DNA of 29,877 bases from a virus. The notes beneath the pieces are model-generated. The model was not told where the DNA came from and searched no databases. It was given only the letters and a program-made list of their open reading frames with translations. Location: the IMG/VR virus record IMGVR_UViG_3300025276_000143, positions 1 to 29,877 of that record. The stretch is one strand, 5' to 3'. This document shows, piece by piece, positions 1 to 8,767 of the stretch. Both the position numbers and the translations under genes were made by a program. Position 1 is the first letter of the stretch. Each line of letters opens with the position of its first letter.

Positions 1-1
1 G

Positions 2-9
2 CATAAATA
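2..9 (+). promoter_or_regulatory. Late promoter, variant CATAAATA
   Basis: CATAAATA differs by one base from the T4 late consensus TATAAATA and lies 28 bases before the gp13 start codon. It is part of the 10-mer ATAAATACTA, which recurs before gp19 and gp23, so I take it as a real late promoter for the neck genes. The window edge hides what precedes it. Confidence 0.6.
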
Positions 10-37
10 CTATAGAAACTAACTATGGGAAGTAAAG

Positions 38-781
38 ATGGCACAGCCTACTACAAGAACACAATTTAAAGAGTGGTGCTTACGAAAGTTAGGTAAACCA
101 GTTATTGAAATTAACGTTGATGTTGATCAGATAGATGATCGAGTTGACGAAGCATTATCCTACTATTGGGATTATCACTTTGACGGAACTGAGAGAACTT
201 TTTTAAAGCATCAAATCACAGCCGCTGACATAACTAATGGCTACATTACTGTGCCTGAGAATATCATTGGCGTAGTTAACTTATTCCCTATTGGATCTAG
301 TATTACAGCTAGTAGCGGTATGTTTAATGTTCAATATCAATTTGTTCTTAACAACATACATGATATGGTTAATTATAACATGACTAACTACTACATGTCA
401 ATGCAAAACTTACAGTTTATGGAAGAATTATTAGTAGGTAAGCAACCTATCCGATACAATAGACACGTGAACAGATTACATGTTGACACAGACTGGAAAA
501 GATTAGCAGTAGGAACATGGATGGTAGCTGAAGCGTATCAAGTTGTTGAGCCCACAACGTATGGTAACGTATGGAAAGATCGCTGGTTGCAAAGTTATGC
601 ATCAGCTAAGATAAAGTATCAATGGGGTGCTAATATAACTAAGTTTAACGGAATGACCTTACCGGGTAATATCCAGTTCAACGGAGAACAAATTTTAAAT
701 GATGCGGCACAAGAGATTCAAAAACTAGAAGATGAAATGATATCCTCTTACTCTTTGCCTGTTGTTGACATGATAGGATAA
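38..781 (+). CDS. 13: Neck protein gp13 (head completion)
   Basis: A 247-residue protein that by synteny is the T4-like neck protein gp13. In T4, gp13 and gp14 join the filled head to the tail. The N-terminal region is charged and helical (TTRTQFKEWCLRKLGKP), followed by a Tyr/Trp-rich segment (YYWDYHF, near residues 41-47), as in gp13 of marine T4-like phages. The ATG at 38 has a GGAAG ribosome site about eight bases upstream. It is first in the run gp13-gp14-gp15-gp16-gp17 with almost no gaps. There is no signal peptide or membrane segment, as expected for a cytoplasmic assembly protein. The assignment rests mainly on position and overall resemblance. T4 gp13 is somewhat longer (about 309 residues). 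Confidence 0.82.
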   Translation: MAQPTTRTQFKEWCLRKLGKPVIEINVDVDQIDDRVDEALSYYWDYHFDGTERTFLKHQITAADITNGYITVPENIIGVVNLFPIGSSITASSGMFNVQYQFVLNNIHDMVNYNMTNYYMSMQNLQFMEELLVGKQPIRYNRHVNRLHVDTDWKRLAVGTWMVAEAYQVVEPTTYGNVWKDRWLQSYASAKIKYQWGANITKFNGMTLPGNIQFNGEQILNDAAQEIQKLEDEMISSYSLPVVDMIG

Positions 782-786
782 CTAAA

Positions 787-1803
787 GTGGCTAAAAATTA
801 CTACTTTGAGAACTATGAAAACTCGATGGAGCAATCTCTCATCGAGGATCTTGTCGTTGAATCTATCCAGATTTACGGCGTAGATGTATGGTACCTACCT
901 AGAACTAAAGTAGCTGAAGATGATATACTGAACGAAGATGATCTGCCGACATTTGATGACGCATATCTAGTAGAAATGTACGTTAAGAATGTTGACGGAT
1001 TCGAAGGAGAAGGAGACTTCTTATCCAAGTTCGGTCTACAAATTCGTGACTCGATTACTATGACTATGGCACAGAGAACATACGAACTAGAAGTTGGTAT
1101 GATTACGGAAGTTAATCGTCCACGTGAAGGCGATCTCATCTATCTACCGCTGAACAATAAGTTCTTCGAACTACAGCACGTAGAGCATGAGGCAATCTTC
1201 TATCAAATAGGCTCACTACAGACTTATGACCTTCGTGCGGAACTCTTTGAATATAGTGGCGAAACATTCAACACTGGTGATGTCGTAATAGATAACTATT
1301 TTGACAAGATAAACAGATTCGTTGACACAGAATCAACAGCATTTGTGGCAGAAGTCAGAAGTGGTGTATACTACGTCAAAGAAGTTGAAGATAGAGGCGA
1401 TCTATTAGTACAACCCACTCTTCAACTATATAAGGGAGAAACTTATACATTCGATGTGAGTCACAGTTCTATGGGTGGATATCCTATATCATTCTACACT
1501 ACAAACTCGCCTTCGACTGGCGTTGTCTTACCATCTACAACAGCAAACATTGTGTACTCGGGAACACCAGGCACCACAGGTGCTACTGTTAGTATTACTC
1601 CAGCACTTACTGCGGTTAACGATGTCATAGTTCATTATATAAGCACAACAACCTTGGGAATGGGAGCTACAGTAACGCTACTTGCGTCTAAACTAGAAGT
1701 TGAAATATATGATGAGTTAGCTGATAATACAACAATAGAAACTCTAGGTGATAACATAGTAGACTTCACGCAAAATAATCCATTCGGTGAGGATAACTTT
1801 TAA
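787..1803 (+). CDS. 14: Neck protein gp14
   Basis: A 338-residue protein placed as the T4-like neck protein gp14, partner of gp13 in head-tail joining. The N-terminus (NYYFENYENSMEQSLIEDL, then IYGVDVWYLPRT near residues 29-40) is characteristic of gp14 in marine T4-like phages. The C-terminal third is Thr/Ser/Val-rich and beta-like (about residues 200-300), and could be an added Ig-like or strand-rich domain; T4 gp14 is shorter (about 256 residues). Translation starts at GTG 787, five bases after the gp13 stop, with AGGA upstream; no in-frame ATG lies near. The stop codon overlaps the gp15 start (TAATG), suggesting coupled translation. Confidence 0.85.
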   Translation: MAKNYYFENYENSMEQSLIEDLVVESIQIYGVDVWYLPRTKVAEDDILNEDDLPTFDDAYLVEMYVKNVDGFEGEGDFLSKFGLQIRDSITMTMAQRTYELEVGMITEVNRPREGDLIYLPLNNKFFELQHVEHEAIFYQIGSLQTYDLRAELFEYSGETFNTGDVVIDNYFDKINRFVDTESTAFVAEVRSGVYYVKEVEDRGDLLVQPTLQLYKGETYTFDVSHSSMGGYPISFYTTNSPSTGVVLPSTTANIVYSGTPGTTGATVSITPALTAVNDVIVHYISTTTLGMGATVTLLASKLEVEIYDELADNTTIETLGDNIVDFTQNNPFGEDNF

Positions 1804-2600
1804 TGTTCGGACAACACTTTTATAACGAAACAACTCGTAGATACGTAGCAGTATTCGGAACACTCTTCAATGATATTCAGATAGGTCGCAAGAACAATGC
1901 GGGTGTTGAAATCAAAAGAATGACGATACCAATAAACTACGCACCTGTACAGAAACTATTAGCTAGGCTAGATCAAGACCCTAACCTAGACGCACCAGCT
2001 ATGACTTTGCCTAGAATGTCTTTCGAGATAACTGGCATGACGTATAACCCAACACGAAAGCTTCCTTCTTTAACTAGACAGAGTAAGTCTATCAGTGCGA
2101 ATGATAGTGCAATGACAACACTACACACTCCTGCTCCATATGATCTAGAATTTACATTAAATATAATGACTAAGTACACTGAAGATGGAACTAAGATACT
2201 AGAACAGATACTACCATACTTTAAGCCTGACGTTACTGTCAGTGTTAAGATGATAGATACTATGGACTTTTATGTAGATATTCCAGTTATACTAAATTCA
2301 GTCAGTACCGAAGACACATACGAAAGCGACTTTCAGACTAGAAGAGTACTCACTTGGACTCTAAACTTTACTATGAAAGCTTATTACTTTGGTCCAGTAG
2401 CTACGAAAAGAACTATTAAGTTCGCAGAAGCAAGTATATACACCAGCACAACTTCAACCAATTTTGAAGAAAAGATTCAAGTTCGACCAGGGTCAACGTC
2501 TGCTAACGTGGCAACGACCGTACTCGCAGATAGTGTTCCTTATGCGGACATTAACGTAGATGACAATTGGGCAAATATCGTAACAATAACGGATACATAA
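1803..2600 (+). CDS. 15: Tail sheath stabiliser / tail completion gp15
   Basis: A 265-residue protein matching gp15, the hexameric tail terminator that caps tube and sheath and docks the neck (T4 gp15 is 272 residues). The N-terminal FGQHFYNETTRRYVAVFGTLF and the central PAPYDLEFTLNIMTKY (about residues 110-125) are typical of the family. It overlaps gp14 by one base at its start (TAATG) and gp16 in the same way at its end (TAATG at 2598-2602), giving a chain of translational coupling from gp14 to gp16. The C-terminal tail after residue 210 is Thr/Ser/Val-rich. Confidence 0.88.
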   Translation: MFGQHFYNETTRRYVAVFGTLFNDIQIGRKNNAGVEIKRMTIPINYAPVQKLLARLDQDPNLDAPAMTLPRMSFEITGMTYNPTRKLPSLTRQSKSISANDSAMTTLHTPAPYDLEFTLNIMTKYTEDGTKILEQILPYFKPDVTVSVKMIDTMDFYVDIPVILNSVSTEDTYESDFQTRRVLTWTLNFTMKAYYFGPVATKRTIKFAEASIYTSTTSTNFEEKIQVRPGSTSANVATTVLADSVPYADINVDDNWANIVTITDT

Positions 2601-3010
2601 TGATTGATGAAATTAGCAATAGCCTAGGACTTGCTCCTATGGATGAAGTGGTTGAAGGTAAAGTTGTAGTGGATAAGAAATCTCTTCCTGCTACAGCTAC
2701 CAACGTAGACTATGCGGATAAAGACTATGACTACGCAAGAACCAACTTCTATAATATAATCGAGACTGGCACTGAAGCCCTTGAGCAAATGTTGGATGTC
2801 GCTAAGGCATCTGAACATCCTCGTGCGTATGAAGTGGTCTCAACTATAATGAAAACTTTAGTAGATGCAAACAAAGACTTGGTAACAATGTCCGAAAAGA
2901 AGAAGCCCAAAGAAACTGTTGATGGTCTACCTATGACTAATAACAATCTGTTTGTAGGATCTACTGCCGAGTTACAACAGTTATTAAAGGACATGCGTAA
3001 AGGTGAGTAG
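2600..3010 (+). CDS. 16: Terminase small subunit gp16
   Basis: A 136-residue protein directly before the large terminase, in the position and size range of T4 gp16 (164 residues). Small terminase forms a ring that regulates the packaging ATPase gp17. The central region is helical and Ala/Glu-rich (IIETGTEALEQML, then VVSTIMKTLVDANKDLV), matching the coiled-coil oligomerisation core expected of gp16. I start it at ATG 2600, within the gp15 stop (TAATG); a longer in-frame start at 2567 would lie inside gp15 and lacks a better ribosome site. The C-terminus overlaps the gp17 start by eight bases. Call based on synteny and fold-like pattern. Confidence 0.82.
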   Translation: MIDEISNSLGLAPMDEVVEGKVVVDKKSLPATATNVDYADKDYDYARTNFYNIIETGTEALEQMLDVAKASEHPRAYEVVSTIMKTLVDANKDLVTMSEKKKPKETVDGLPMTNNNLFVGSTAELQQLLKDMRKGE

Positions 3011-4613
3011 TATAGTAGAACGTGGATATAATGGCAACGTTAATCTAAAACGTAAAGGAACTCCAATCGAGTTCTCTCAGGACATGGTTGCTGAGTTTCT
3101 AAAATGTGCAAAAGATCCCATATATTTTTCTGAGAAGTACATACAAATTGTACACGTAGATCATGGCTTGATTCCAATCAAGATGTATGATTATCAAAAG
3201 GATATCTGCGAAGCTATCACACATAACAGGCGAGTTACAGTAAACACATCTCGACAGGCTGGTAAAACAACTACCGCTGTTGCAGTTATATTACACTATG
3301 TATTATTTAACGATTACAAAACATGTGCGCTTTTAGCCAACAAAGGTGATGCCGCTCGTGAGATTTTAGATAGAATTAAAATTGCATATGAAGCTTTACC
3401 GAAATGGCTACAGCAAGGTGTGATAGAATGGAACAAAGGAAGTGTTGAGTTTGAAAACGGTTGTAAGATCATTGCAGGAAGTACATCAAGTTCTGCTATT
3501 CGAGGTAAGTCTATATCGTTTCTTTATATCGATGAGACGGCTTTTGTAGAGAACTGGGACGAGTTCTTTGCTTCTGTATTCCCAACTATTTCGTCTGGTA
3601 ACACAACTAAGATATTATTCACATCTACGCCTAATGGTCTAAATCACTTCTACAAAACTTGTATGGGTGCTAAAGAAGATATTAACGGATACGTATATAT
3701 CGAAGTGCCTTGGAATAAAGTACCTGGTCGTGACGAAGCTTGGAAGAAAGAAACTCTACAGGCTATGGATTTCGACACACAGAAATTCTCTCAAGAATTC
3801 GAGTGCAACTTCTTAGGTAGTTCTGGAACACTAATAGAAGGATCTAAACTTAAAACTCTAGTTGATGTAAAGCCTGTGGCTGAGAATTCTCACATGAAAG
3901 TCTATGCTCAACCAGAGAAAGATAGAGTGTACGTCATCGTAGTCGATGTATCTAGAGGCAAAGGATTAGACTATTCTGCGTTTCAAATAATAGACGTTAC
4001 TGAGATGCCATACAATCAAGTATGTGTGTATAGAGACAATACTGTCACACCAATCGACTACGCTGAAATCATATATAGATGTATACAGAGGTACAATGAA
4101 GCGTACACTCTTATAGAAATAAATGATATAGGTGAGCAAGTCTCAGAAATACTTCATTACGAATTTGAAGTAGAGACCTTAATGTTTACCGAGTCAGCTG
4201 GAAGGTCAGGAAAAAGAATATCTACTGGATTCAAAAAAGGTTCAGATAAGGGAGTTCGTACAACTAAGTCGGTCAAGCAAGTTGGATGTAACATGCTAAA
4301 GATGTTGATAGAACAAGATCAACTTAGGATACACGATTTCCAAACAATAAACGAACTATCTACGTTCTCTAGAAAGGCAAACTCATACGAAGCAGAATCC
4401 GGTTGTCACGATGACTTGGTGATGTGCTTAGTATTATTTGCTTGGATGTCAGATCAAGCGTTTTTCAAAGAAGTCACAGATATAAATACTATCGATAGAC
4501 TGAGATCAAGGAATGAAGAAGAACTAATGGAAAGCCTTCTGCCAATCGGTTTCAATACGTATGATGAGGATATCAGCGAAGAACAGTTTGGAGAACAGTG
4601 GAATTTTCACTAA
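3003..4613 (+). CDS. 17: Terminase large subunit gp17 (packaging ATPase/nuclease)
   Basis: A 536-residue DNA-packaging motor. The N-terminal ATPase shows Walker A SRQAGKTT (residues 83-90), Walker B FLYIDE (173-178) and coupling motif TST (207-209). The C-terminal RNase H-like nuclease shows VVDVSRG with Asp315, IEIND with Glu372, and CHDDL with Asp470/471, the three acidic groups that cleave concatemers in gp17. It starts at GTG 3003 with AAGGAC upstream, overlapping gp16 by eight bases; the next in-frame Met is at residue 29, past conserved-looking sequence. Slightly shorter than T4 gp17 (610 residues). A hairpin that could terminate transcription covers the stop codon. Confidence 0.97.
   Translation: MSSIVERGYNGNVNLKRKGTPIEFSQDMVAEFLKCAKDPIYFSEKYIQIVHVDHGLIPIKMYDYQKDICEAITHNRRVTVNTSRQAGKTTTAVAVILHYVLFNDYKTCALLANKGDAAREILDRIKIAYEALPKWLQQGVIEWNKGSVEFENGCKIIAGSTSSSAIRGKSISFLYIDETAFVENWDEFFASVFPTISSGNTTKILFTSTPNGLNHFYKTCMGAKEDINGYVYIEVPWNKVPGRDEAWKKETLQAMDFDTQKFSQEFECNFLGSSGTLIEGSKLKTLVDVKPVAENSHMKVYAQPEKDRVYVIVVDVSRGKGLDYSAFQIIDVTEMPYNQVCVYRDNTVTPIDYAEIIYRCIQRYNEAYTLIEINDIGEQVSEILHYEFEVETLMFTESAGRSGKRISTGFKKGSDKGVRTTKSVKQVGCNMLKMLIEQDQLRIHDFQTINELSTFSRKANSYEAESGCHDDLVMCLVLFAWMSDQAFFKEVTDINTIDRLRSRNEEELMESLLPIGFNTYDEDISEEQFGEQWNFH
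4481..4488 (+). promoter_or_regulatory. Possible intragenic late promoter (TATAAATA)
   Basis: A perfect TATAAATA inside the 3' end of gp17, continuing as ATAAATACTA, the same 10-mer found before gp13, gp19 and gp23. It could be an extra upstream promoter for gp18, about 200 bases ahead. It may also be chance in coding sequence. Confidence 0.4.
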
Positions 4614-4633
4614 TATGGTGAATCACTGTTTTT
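4594..4633 (+). terminator. Hairpin terminator over the gp17 stop codon
   Basis: Outer stem AACAGTG (4594-4600) pairs with CACTGTT (4624-4630), and inner stem TTCAC (4606-4610) pairs with GTGAA (4618-4622). A T-run follows at 4629-4633. The stem encloses the gp17 TAA and the T-run merges into the late promoter at 4633, separating the terminase transcript from the tail-sheath transcript. Confidence 0.5.
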
Positions 4634-4640
4634 ATAAATA
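4633..4640 (+). promoter_or_regulatory. Late promoter TATAAATA for gp18
   Basis: A perfect T4-type late promoter in the 80-base gap between gp17 and gp18, recognised in T4 by gp55 sigma with the gp45 clamp. It lies 53 bases before the gp18 start codon. Confidence 0.85.
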
Positions 4641-4693
4641 TAAAGAGAATAAAGAAGTTTATAACTTACAAAATAAACAAGGAGAAATAAGAG

Positions 4694-6508
4694 ATGGCTT
4701 TTCAAACAAGTCCAGGCGTTAACATAAGCGAAATCGACCTAACAAATGTCGTTCCTGCTGTATCGACCACTGAGGGCGCTATTGCGGGCGTATTTCGTTG
4801 GGGCCCAGAAAATCAACGCATACTAGTATCATCAGAAAAGGATTTAGTTAGTCGTTTCGGCGAACCAGCTAACTACTACACTAATGCTGCCTTAACACAG
4901 TCATGGACAAACCATGAAACATGGTACACAGCCGCTAACTTTTTAGCATACAGTGATGCGTTATACGTAACACGTGTATGTGATGGAACAGCCGCTGTTG
5001 CTACAAGCACAAACATTAATGCAAAATATAAAGGTCTTTTAGGTAACTCTATTAAAGTATCTCATTGTACTGATGGAAACTTTGATGCTGTTACTCGTGC
5101 ATACACAATCACAATTGCACCTTTTGCGACTACAGGATCAATTGCGGCCTTGCCTACATCTGCTGGAGCATCTACGTTCTTATCAGTTGGAGACAATGTA
5201 GTACTTTCAGACGGTACGCTATTAGAAGTAATTTCTTTAGCAACTGCTACTGCTACTGGAGGAACTTTTGCACAAGTAATCACATTCAAAACTGCTTACA
5301 ACAATCACACAGCATATGCCGCTCAGTTCAAGTCTCAATGGGGCGATGCTGATCTATTTGATGCAGGACCAACAAGTGGTGGAATTCACTTAGTTGTCAG
5401 AGATACTGATGGCAAGATTTCTGGTACTGTTGGAACAATCATCGAAAGATGGGAAAACGTCAACTGCGTATCTACTGCTAAAAAGACAGATGGTTCTACA
5501 AACTATATTCACGATGTATTGCATCAACATTCTAATTGGGTTGCTGTAACAGTTGCTCAGAGTGTTCTTCTTGCGGCTGCTGGAATCACATACGGTTCTG
5601 CAACACTCACAGGCGGAGTAGAAGGCGCTGATGAAGTCAACGTAACTCTAGCTACTGTTGCTCCTGGATATGACTTGTACAAAGATCCTGCTGATGTAGA
5701 TATCTCTTTGATTCTACAAGGTAAGGCAATCGGTACAACTCTTGCTAATTACATCATTGCTAACGTTTGTGAAGTTCGTAAGGATTGCGTATTATTCGTA
5801 TCTCCTGCAATAGGCGACATCACACCAGCACAGATGGTAACATTCGCAGGGGCTATATCTGCCACAACTTTCGCAGTCATTGACAGCGGATATAAATATC
5901 AGTACGATAAGTATGCTGATGTATATCGTTGGATCCCACTTAACGGTGATATCGCAGGCATCTGTGCAAGAACAGACGATGTTAGAGACCCTTGGTTCTC
6001 ACCTGCTGGTTATAACAGAGGTCAAGTTAAGAACGTAGTCAAGCTACAGCTTAACCCAGCCAAAGCCCAGAGAGATTTACTATATAAGAACAACGTTAAC
6101 CCAGTTATTACTCAGCCAGGTCAAGGAACTGTATTATTCGGTGATAAGACTAACGCTGGTGTAGCATCTGCATTTGATCGAATTAACGTTCGTAGATTGT
6201 TCATTGTACTAGAGAAGGCAATCGGCATAGCCGCTAAGTCTACTCTGTTCGAATTCAATGACGAATTCACAAGAGCGCAGTTTAAGAACTTAGTTGAGCC
6301 CTTTTTACGAGATGTTCAAGGTAGACGTGGAATTTATGACTTCAGAGTTGTAGTTGATGCAACAAACAACACAGCCGCAGTCGTAGACTCTAATAAGTTT
6401 GTTGGTGACATTTACATTAAGCCAGCACGTTCTATCAACTTCATTCAGTTGAACTTCGTTGCGGTTAGATCGGGCGTAGAGTTCACAGAAGTCGTTGGAC
6501 AGTTCTAA
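4694..6508 (+). CDS. 18: Tail sheath protein gp18
   Basis: A 604-residue contractile tail sheath protein (T4 gp18 is 659). The N-terminus FQTSPGVNISEIDLTN is the hallmark of T4-like sheath subunits, and the C-terminal domain contains the conserved stretches GDIAGICARTDD, WFSPAGYNRG, LNPAKAQRDLLY and FDRINVRRLF (about residues 415-500) that form the core of the contractile lattice. The middle (about residues 100-280) is a strand-rich, Thr/Ala-rich protruding region. A strong AAGGAG site precedes the ATG at 4694. Followed by gp19 after a 29-base gap containing its own late promoter-like motif. Contraction of this sheath drives the tube into the host. Confidence 0.97.
   Translation: MAFQTSPGVNISEIDLTNVVPAVSTTEGAIAGVFRWGPENQRILVSSEKDLVSRFGEPANYYTNAALTQSWTNHETWYTAANFLAYSDALYVTRVCDGTAAVATSTNINAKYKGLLGNSIKVSHCTDGNFDAVTRAYTITIAPFATTGSIAALPTSAGASTFLSVGDNVVLSDGTLLEVISLATATATGGTFAQVITFKTAYNNHTAYAAQFKSQWGDADLFDAGPTSGGIHLVVRDTDGKISGTVGTIIERWENVNCVSTAKKTDGSTNYIHDVLHQHSNWVAVTVAQSVLLAAAGITYGSATLTGGVEGADEVNVTLATVAPGYDLYKDPADVDISLILQGKAIGTTLANYIIANVCEVRKDCVLFVSPAIGDITPAQMVTFAGAISATTFAVIDSGYKYQYDKYADVYRWIPLNGDIAGICARTDDVRDPWFSPAGYNRGQVKNVVKLQLNPAKAQRDLLYKNNVNPVITQPGQGTVLFGDKTNAGVASAFDRINVRRLFIVLEKAIGIAAKSTLFEFNDEFTRAQFKNLVEPFLRDVQGRRGIYDFRVVVDATNNTAAVVDSNKFVGDIYIKPARSINFIQLNFVAVRSGVEFTEVVGQF
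5891..5898 (+). promoter_or_regulatory. TATAAATA within gp18 (probably chance)
   Basis: A perfect octamer in the gp18 coding region, more than 600 bases from the next gene start. It lacks the CTA extension seen at the better candidates. Listed so that the set of matches is complete; low expectation of function. Confidence 0.15.
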
Positions 6509-6514
6509 TAAATA
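6507..6514 (+). promoter_or_regulatory. Late promoter variant AATAAATA for gp19
   Basis: One mismatch to TATAAATA, overlapping the gp18 stop and placed 23 bases before gp19. It carries the extended ATAAATACTA element (6508-6517) shared with the gp13 and gp23 promoters. Confidence 0.5.
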
Positions 6515-6537
6515 CTAATTCAAAGGAGAAATGAATA

Positions 6538-7092
6538 ATGGCTTTCAACATTAACGAAATCAAAAGCCAATTGACCTTTGGAGGCGCTAAAGCGTCACTA
6601 TTTCAAGTACAGATTACAAACCCTGTAAATGCGATAGCTGATCTTAAGACACCCTTCATGGTTCAGGCGGCAGCAATACCAGAGAGTACCCTGGGAACAA
6701 TCGAGATCCCGTATTTCGGTCGTAAAGTAAAAGTGGCTGGTGACAGAACATTCGCAGAATGGACTGTTACTATCATGAACGATGAAGACTTCCTAATTCG
6801 CAATGCGATGGAAAACTGGATGGCTTCAATCAACGCTCATGAAGGCAACACAAGGCAGTTAGCAACAGCATCAAGTTCTGAGTATAAGTCACAAGCACAG
6901 ATTACTCAGTACTCGAAAACTGGCGTACCCCTACGAGTGTACAACTTCAACGGTATCTTCCCAACTTCGGTTGGAGCAATCACAATGGATTGGAATACTA
7001 CAGACGATATCGAAAGATTCGATGTTACATTCCAGTATGATTGGTGGAACGTTGACGGTGGTATTACTGGTACTGGCGGCACTAACGCTTAA
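6538..7092 (+). CDS. 19: Tail tube protein gp19
   Basis: A 184-residue tube subunit (T4 gp19 is 163), following the sheath gene as in T4. The family pattern is clear: PFMVQAAAIPESTLG (about residues 39-53), IPYFGRKVKVAGDRTF (57-72), EWTVTIMNDEDF (74-85), RNAMENWM (88-95), and a C-terminal strand FDVTFQYDWW (160-169). The short glycine/threonine tail after residue 170 is probably flexible. AAAGGAG lies eleven bases before the ATG. A hairpin follows the gene at 7108-7130. Confidence 0.95.
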   Translation: MAFNINEIKSQLTFGGAKASLFQVQITNPVNAIADLKTPFMVQAAAIPESTLGTIEIPYFGRKVKVAGDRTFAEWTVTIMNDEDFLIRNAMENWMASINAHEGNTRQLATASSSEYKSQAQITQYSKTGVPLRVYNFNGIFPTSVGAITMDWNTTDDIERFDVTFQYDWWNVDGGITGTGGTNA

Positions 7093-7107
7093 TTGAGCAA
7101 CTAGATT

Positions 7108-7130
7108 AGGGGAGGGTTATGCTCTCCCTT
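7108..7130 (+). terminator. Possible terminator between gp19 and gp20
   Basis: AGGGGAG (7108-7114) pairs with CTCCCTT (7124-7130, one G-T pair) around a nine-base loop, followed by TATTAAA. It is GC-rich for this genome and lies in the 54-base gap, but the T-run is short. Confidence 0.4.
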
Positions 7131-7146
7131 TATTAAAGGATAAACT

Positions 7147-8715
7147 ATGGAACTATTTGGATTTCAGATAAAGAGAAAGGCAGAAGGTAATAACAACATA
7201 CCTTCTTTCGTTCAAGCAAATGAGGAAGACGGCTCAGTAAATATTGCCGCAACAGGTACTGGTGTCAGTAGCTTTTTGGATATGGATGGAACGGCTAAAT
7301 CTGAAGCTGAATTGGTCCAGAAGTATAGGACTATGTTACAACAGCCTGAGGTTTCTCAAGCAGTCGATGACATCGTTAACGAAGCTATATGTATATCCCA
7401 CGATGCAAAAGTCGTTGAATGTATTACAGATGATGTAGATTTATCTGACGGTATTAAGAAGAAGATTAGAGAAGAGTTCGATACAGTGTTAAAACTGCTA
7501 GATTTCTCTAATAACGGATACGAAACGTTTCAGAAATGGTACGTTGATGGAAGACTTAACTACCACGTGATGATCGATACTACAGCACCACGTAAAGGCA
7601 TACAAGAACTACGTTACATTGATCCACGAAAGATTCGTAAAGTTCGTGAGTTCGAAAAAGAAAAAGTTGGTAGCAATAACGAAAATCAACTTGTCGCTAA
7701 AAAAGTTAAGAATGAGTACTTTATCTATAGTGAGAAGGGCTTTAATAACATGGCAGGAATTGCAGGGGCACAGCAACAGCAAACCCAAGGCAACACTGCA
7801 ATGAACGGCCTTAAGATCGCTAAAGATTCGATTGTTACTGCTAATTCTGGGTTACTTAATGAGACTAGCACATTAGTTCTATCTCATATGCATAAAGCAT
7901 ATAAGCCTTTGAATCAGTTGAGAATGATGGAAGACGCAGTTGTTATCTATAGGATTTCAAGAGCGCCTGAAAGAAGAATTTTTTATATTGATGTGGGTAA
8001 TTTGCCTAAGCTTAAAGCAGAGCAATATCTACGTGATATGATGACCAAGCATAAGAACCGCATGGTTTATGACATGGCAACTGGTGACGTAAAAGATGAC
8101 CGCAGACATATGTCTATGACAGATGATTTCTGGTTACCACGAAGAGAAGGTGGTAGAGGTACTGAAATTACGACACTACCTGGTGGACAAAATCTAGGTG
8201 AACTAGACGATGTATTATACTTCCAGAAGCGTTTGTTTAAGTCATTGAACGTGCCTATTTCTAGAATGGAGACTGATGCAGGTTTCTCTCTAGGTAGAGC
8301 GAGTGAGATTTCACGAGATGAGATCAAGTTTGCTAAGTTCGTTAACAGATTAAGAACTAGATTTTCTACGTTGTTTGATAAGATACTTGAGAAGCAATTA
8401 ATTCTAAAAGGAATTATTACTCCAGAAGAATGGCCAGAGATACAATCTCTAGTTCGTTATGACTTCATGAGTGATAATCATTTTGAAGAGTTGAAGTCTA
8501 GTGAGATATTAAGAGAGCGTCTAGGTGTTCTAAGAGATATTGATGAGTATGTAGGTAAATACTACTCCAGTGATTGGGTACGTAAGAATGTACTTCAAAT
8601 GACTGAAGATGATATCGAGAAGATGAAAGAAGCAGTCGAAGCAGAGGACAAAGCCGCGGCAGATGCGGAAAAAGCCCTCGGAGACGATAATGACGCAGAC
8701 GATTTAGATATTTAA
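7147..8715 (+). CDS. 20: Portal protein gp20
   Basis: A 522-residue portal protein (T4 gp20 is 524), the dodecameric vertex through which gp17 pumps DNA and from which the prohead grows. Recognisable family segments are QPEVSQAVDDIVNEAIC (about residues 66-82), ELRYIDPRKIRKVREFEK (153-170), VIYRISRAPERRIFYIDVGN (266-285), then DDRRHMSMTDDFWLPRREGG (317-336) and PISRMETDAGFSLGRASEISRDE (364-386). The C-terminus is acidic (after about residue 495). Start at ATG 7147 with AAAGGA eight bases upstream. No late promoter match is visible in the gap from gp19, so it may be read from the gp19 transcript. Confidence 0.97.
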   Translation: MELFGFQIKRKAEGNNNIPSFVQANEEDGSVNIAATGTGVSSFLDMDGTAKSEAELVQKYRTMLQQPEVSQAVDDIVNEAICISHDAKVVECITDDVDLSDGIKKKIREEFDTVLKLLDFSNNGYETFQKWYVDGRLNYHVMIDTTAPRKGIQELRYIDPRKIRKVREFEKEKVGSNNENQLVAKKVKNEYFIYSEKGFNNMAGIAGAQQQQTQGNTAMNGLKIAKDSIVTANSGLLNETSTLVLSHMHKAYKPLNQLRMMEDAVVIYRISRAPERRIFYIDVGNLPKLKAEQYLRDMMTKHKNRMVYDMATGDVKDDRRHMSMTDDFWLPRREGGRGTEITTLPGGQNLGELDDVLYFQKRLFKSLNVPISRMETDAGFSLGRASEISRDEIKFAKFVNRLRTRFSTLFDKILEKQLILKGIITPEEWPEIQSLVRYDFMSDNHFEELKSSEILRERLGVLRDIDEYVGKYYSSDWVRKNVLQMTEDDIEKMKEAVEAEDKAAADAEKALGDDNDADDLDI

Positions 8716-8733
8716 ACAACAGTTATGAAAGAA

Positions 8734-8741
8734 TATAAATA
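8734..8741 (+). promoter_or_regulatory. Late promoter TATAAATA for the prohead core genes
   Basis: Perfect late octamer in the gap after gp20, 26 bases before the 57-residue gp67-like gene, with AAAGGAG in between. Confidence 0.85.
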
Positions 8742-8767
8742 ACATTATATAATAAAGGAGATAGTAA

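Noticed and set aside
873-1139. Minus-strand open frame opposite gp14
   Set aside because: Ser/Thr/Arg-biased composition typical of the antisense of a real gene, no ribosome site or promoter, and fully covered by gp14. The same reasoning removes the other minus-strand frames in the window.
5880-5908. TTGACA with 17-base spacer and TACGAT inside gp18
   Set aside because: Only four of six bases match in the -10 box and it lies deep inside a late gene, so I treat it as chance.
7244-7438. Plus-strand alternative frames inside gp20
   Set aside because: Out of frame with a clear portal gene, no family motif, and no ribosome site of note.
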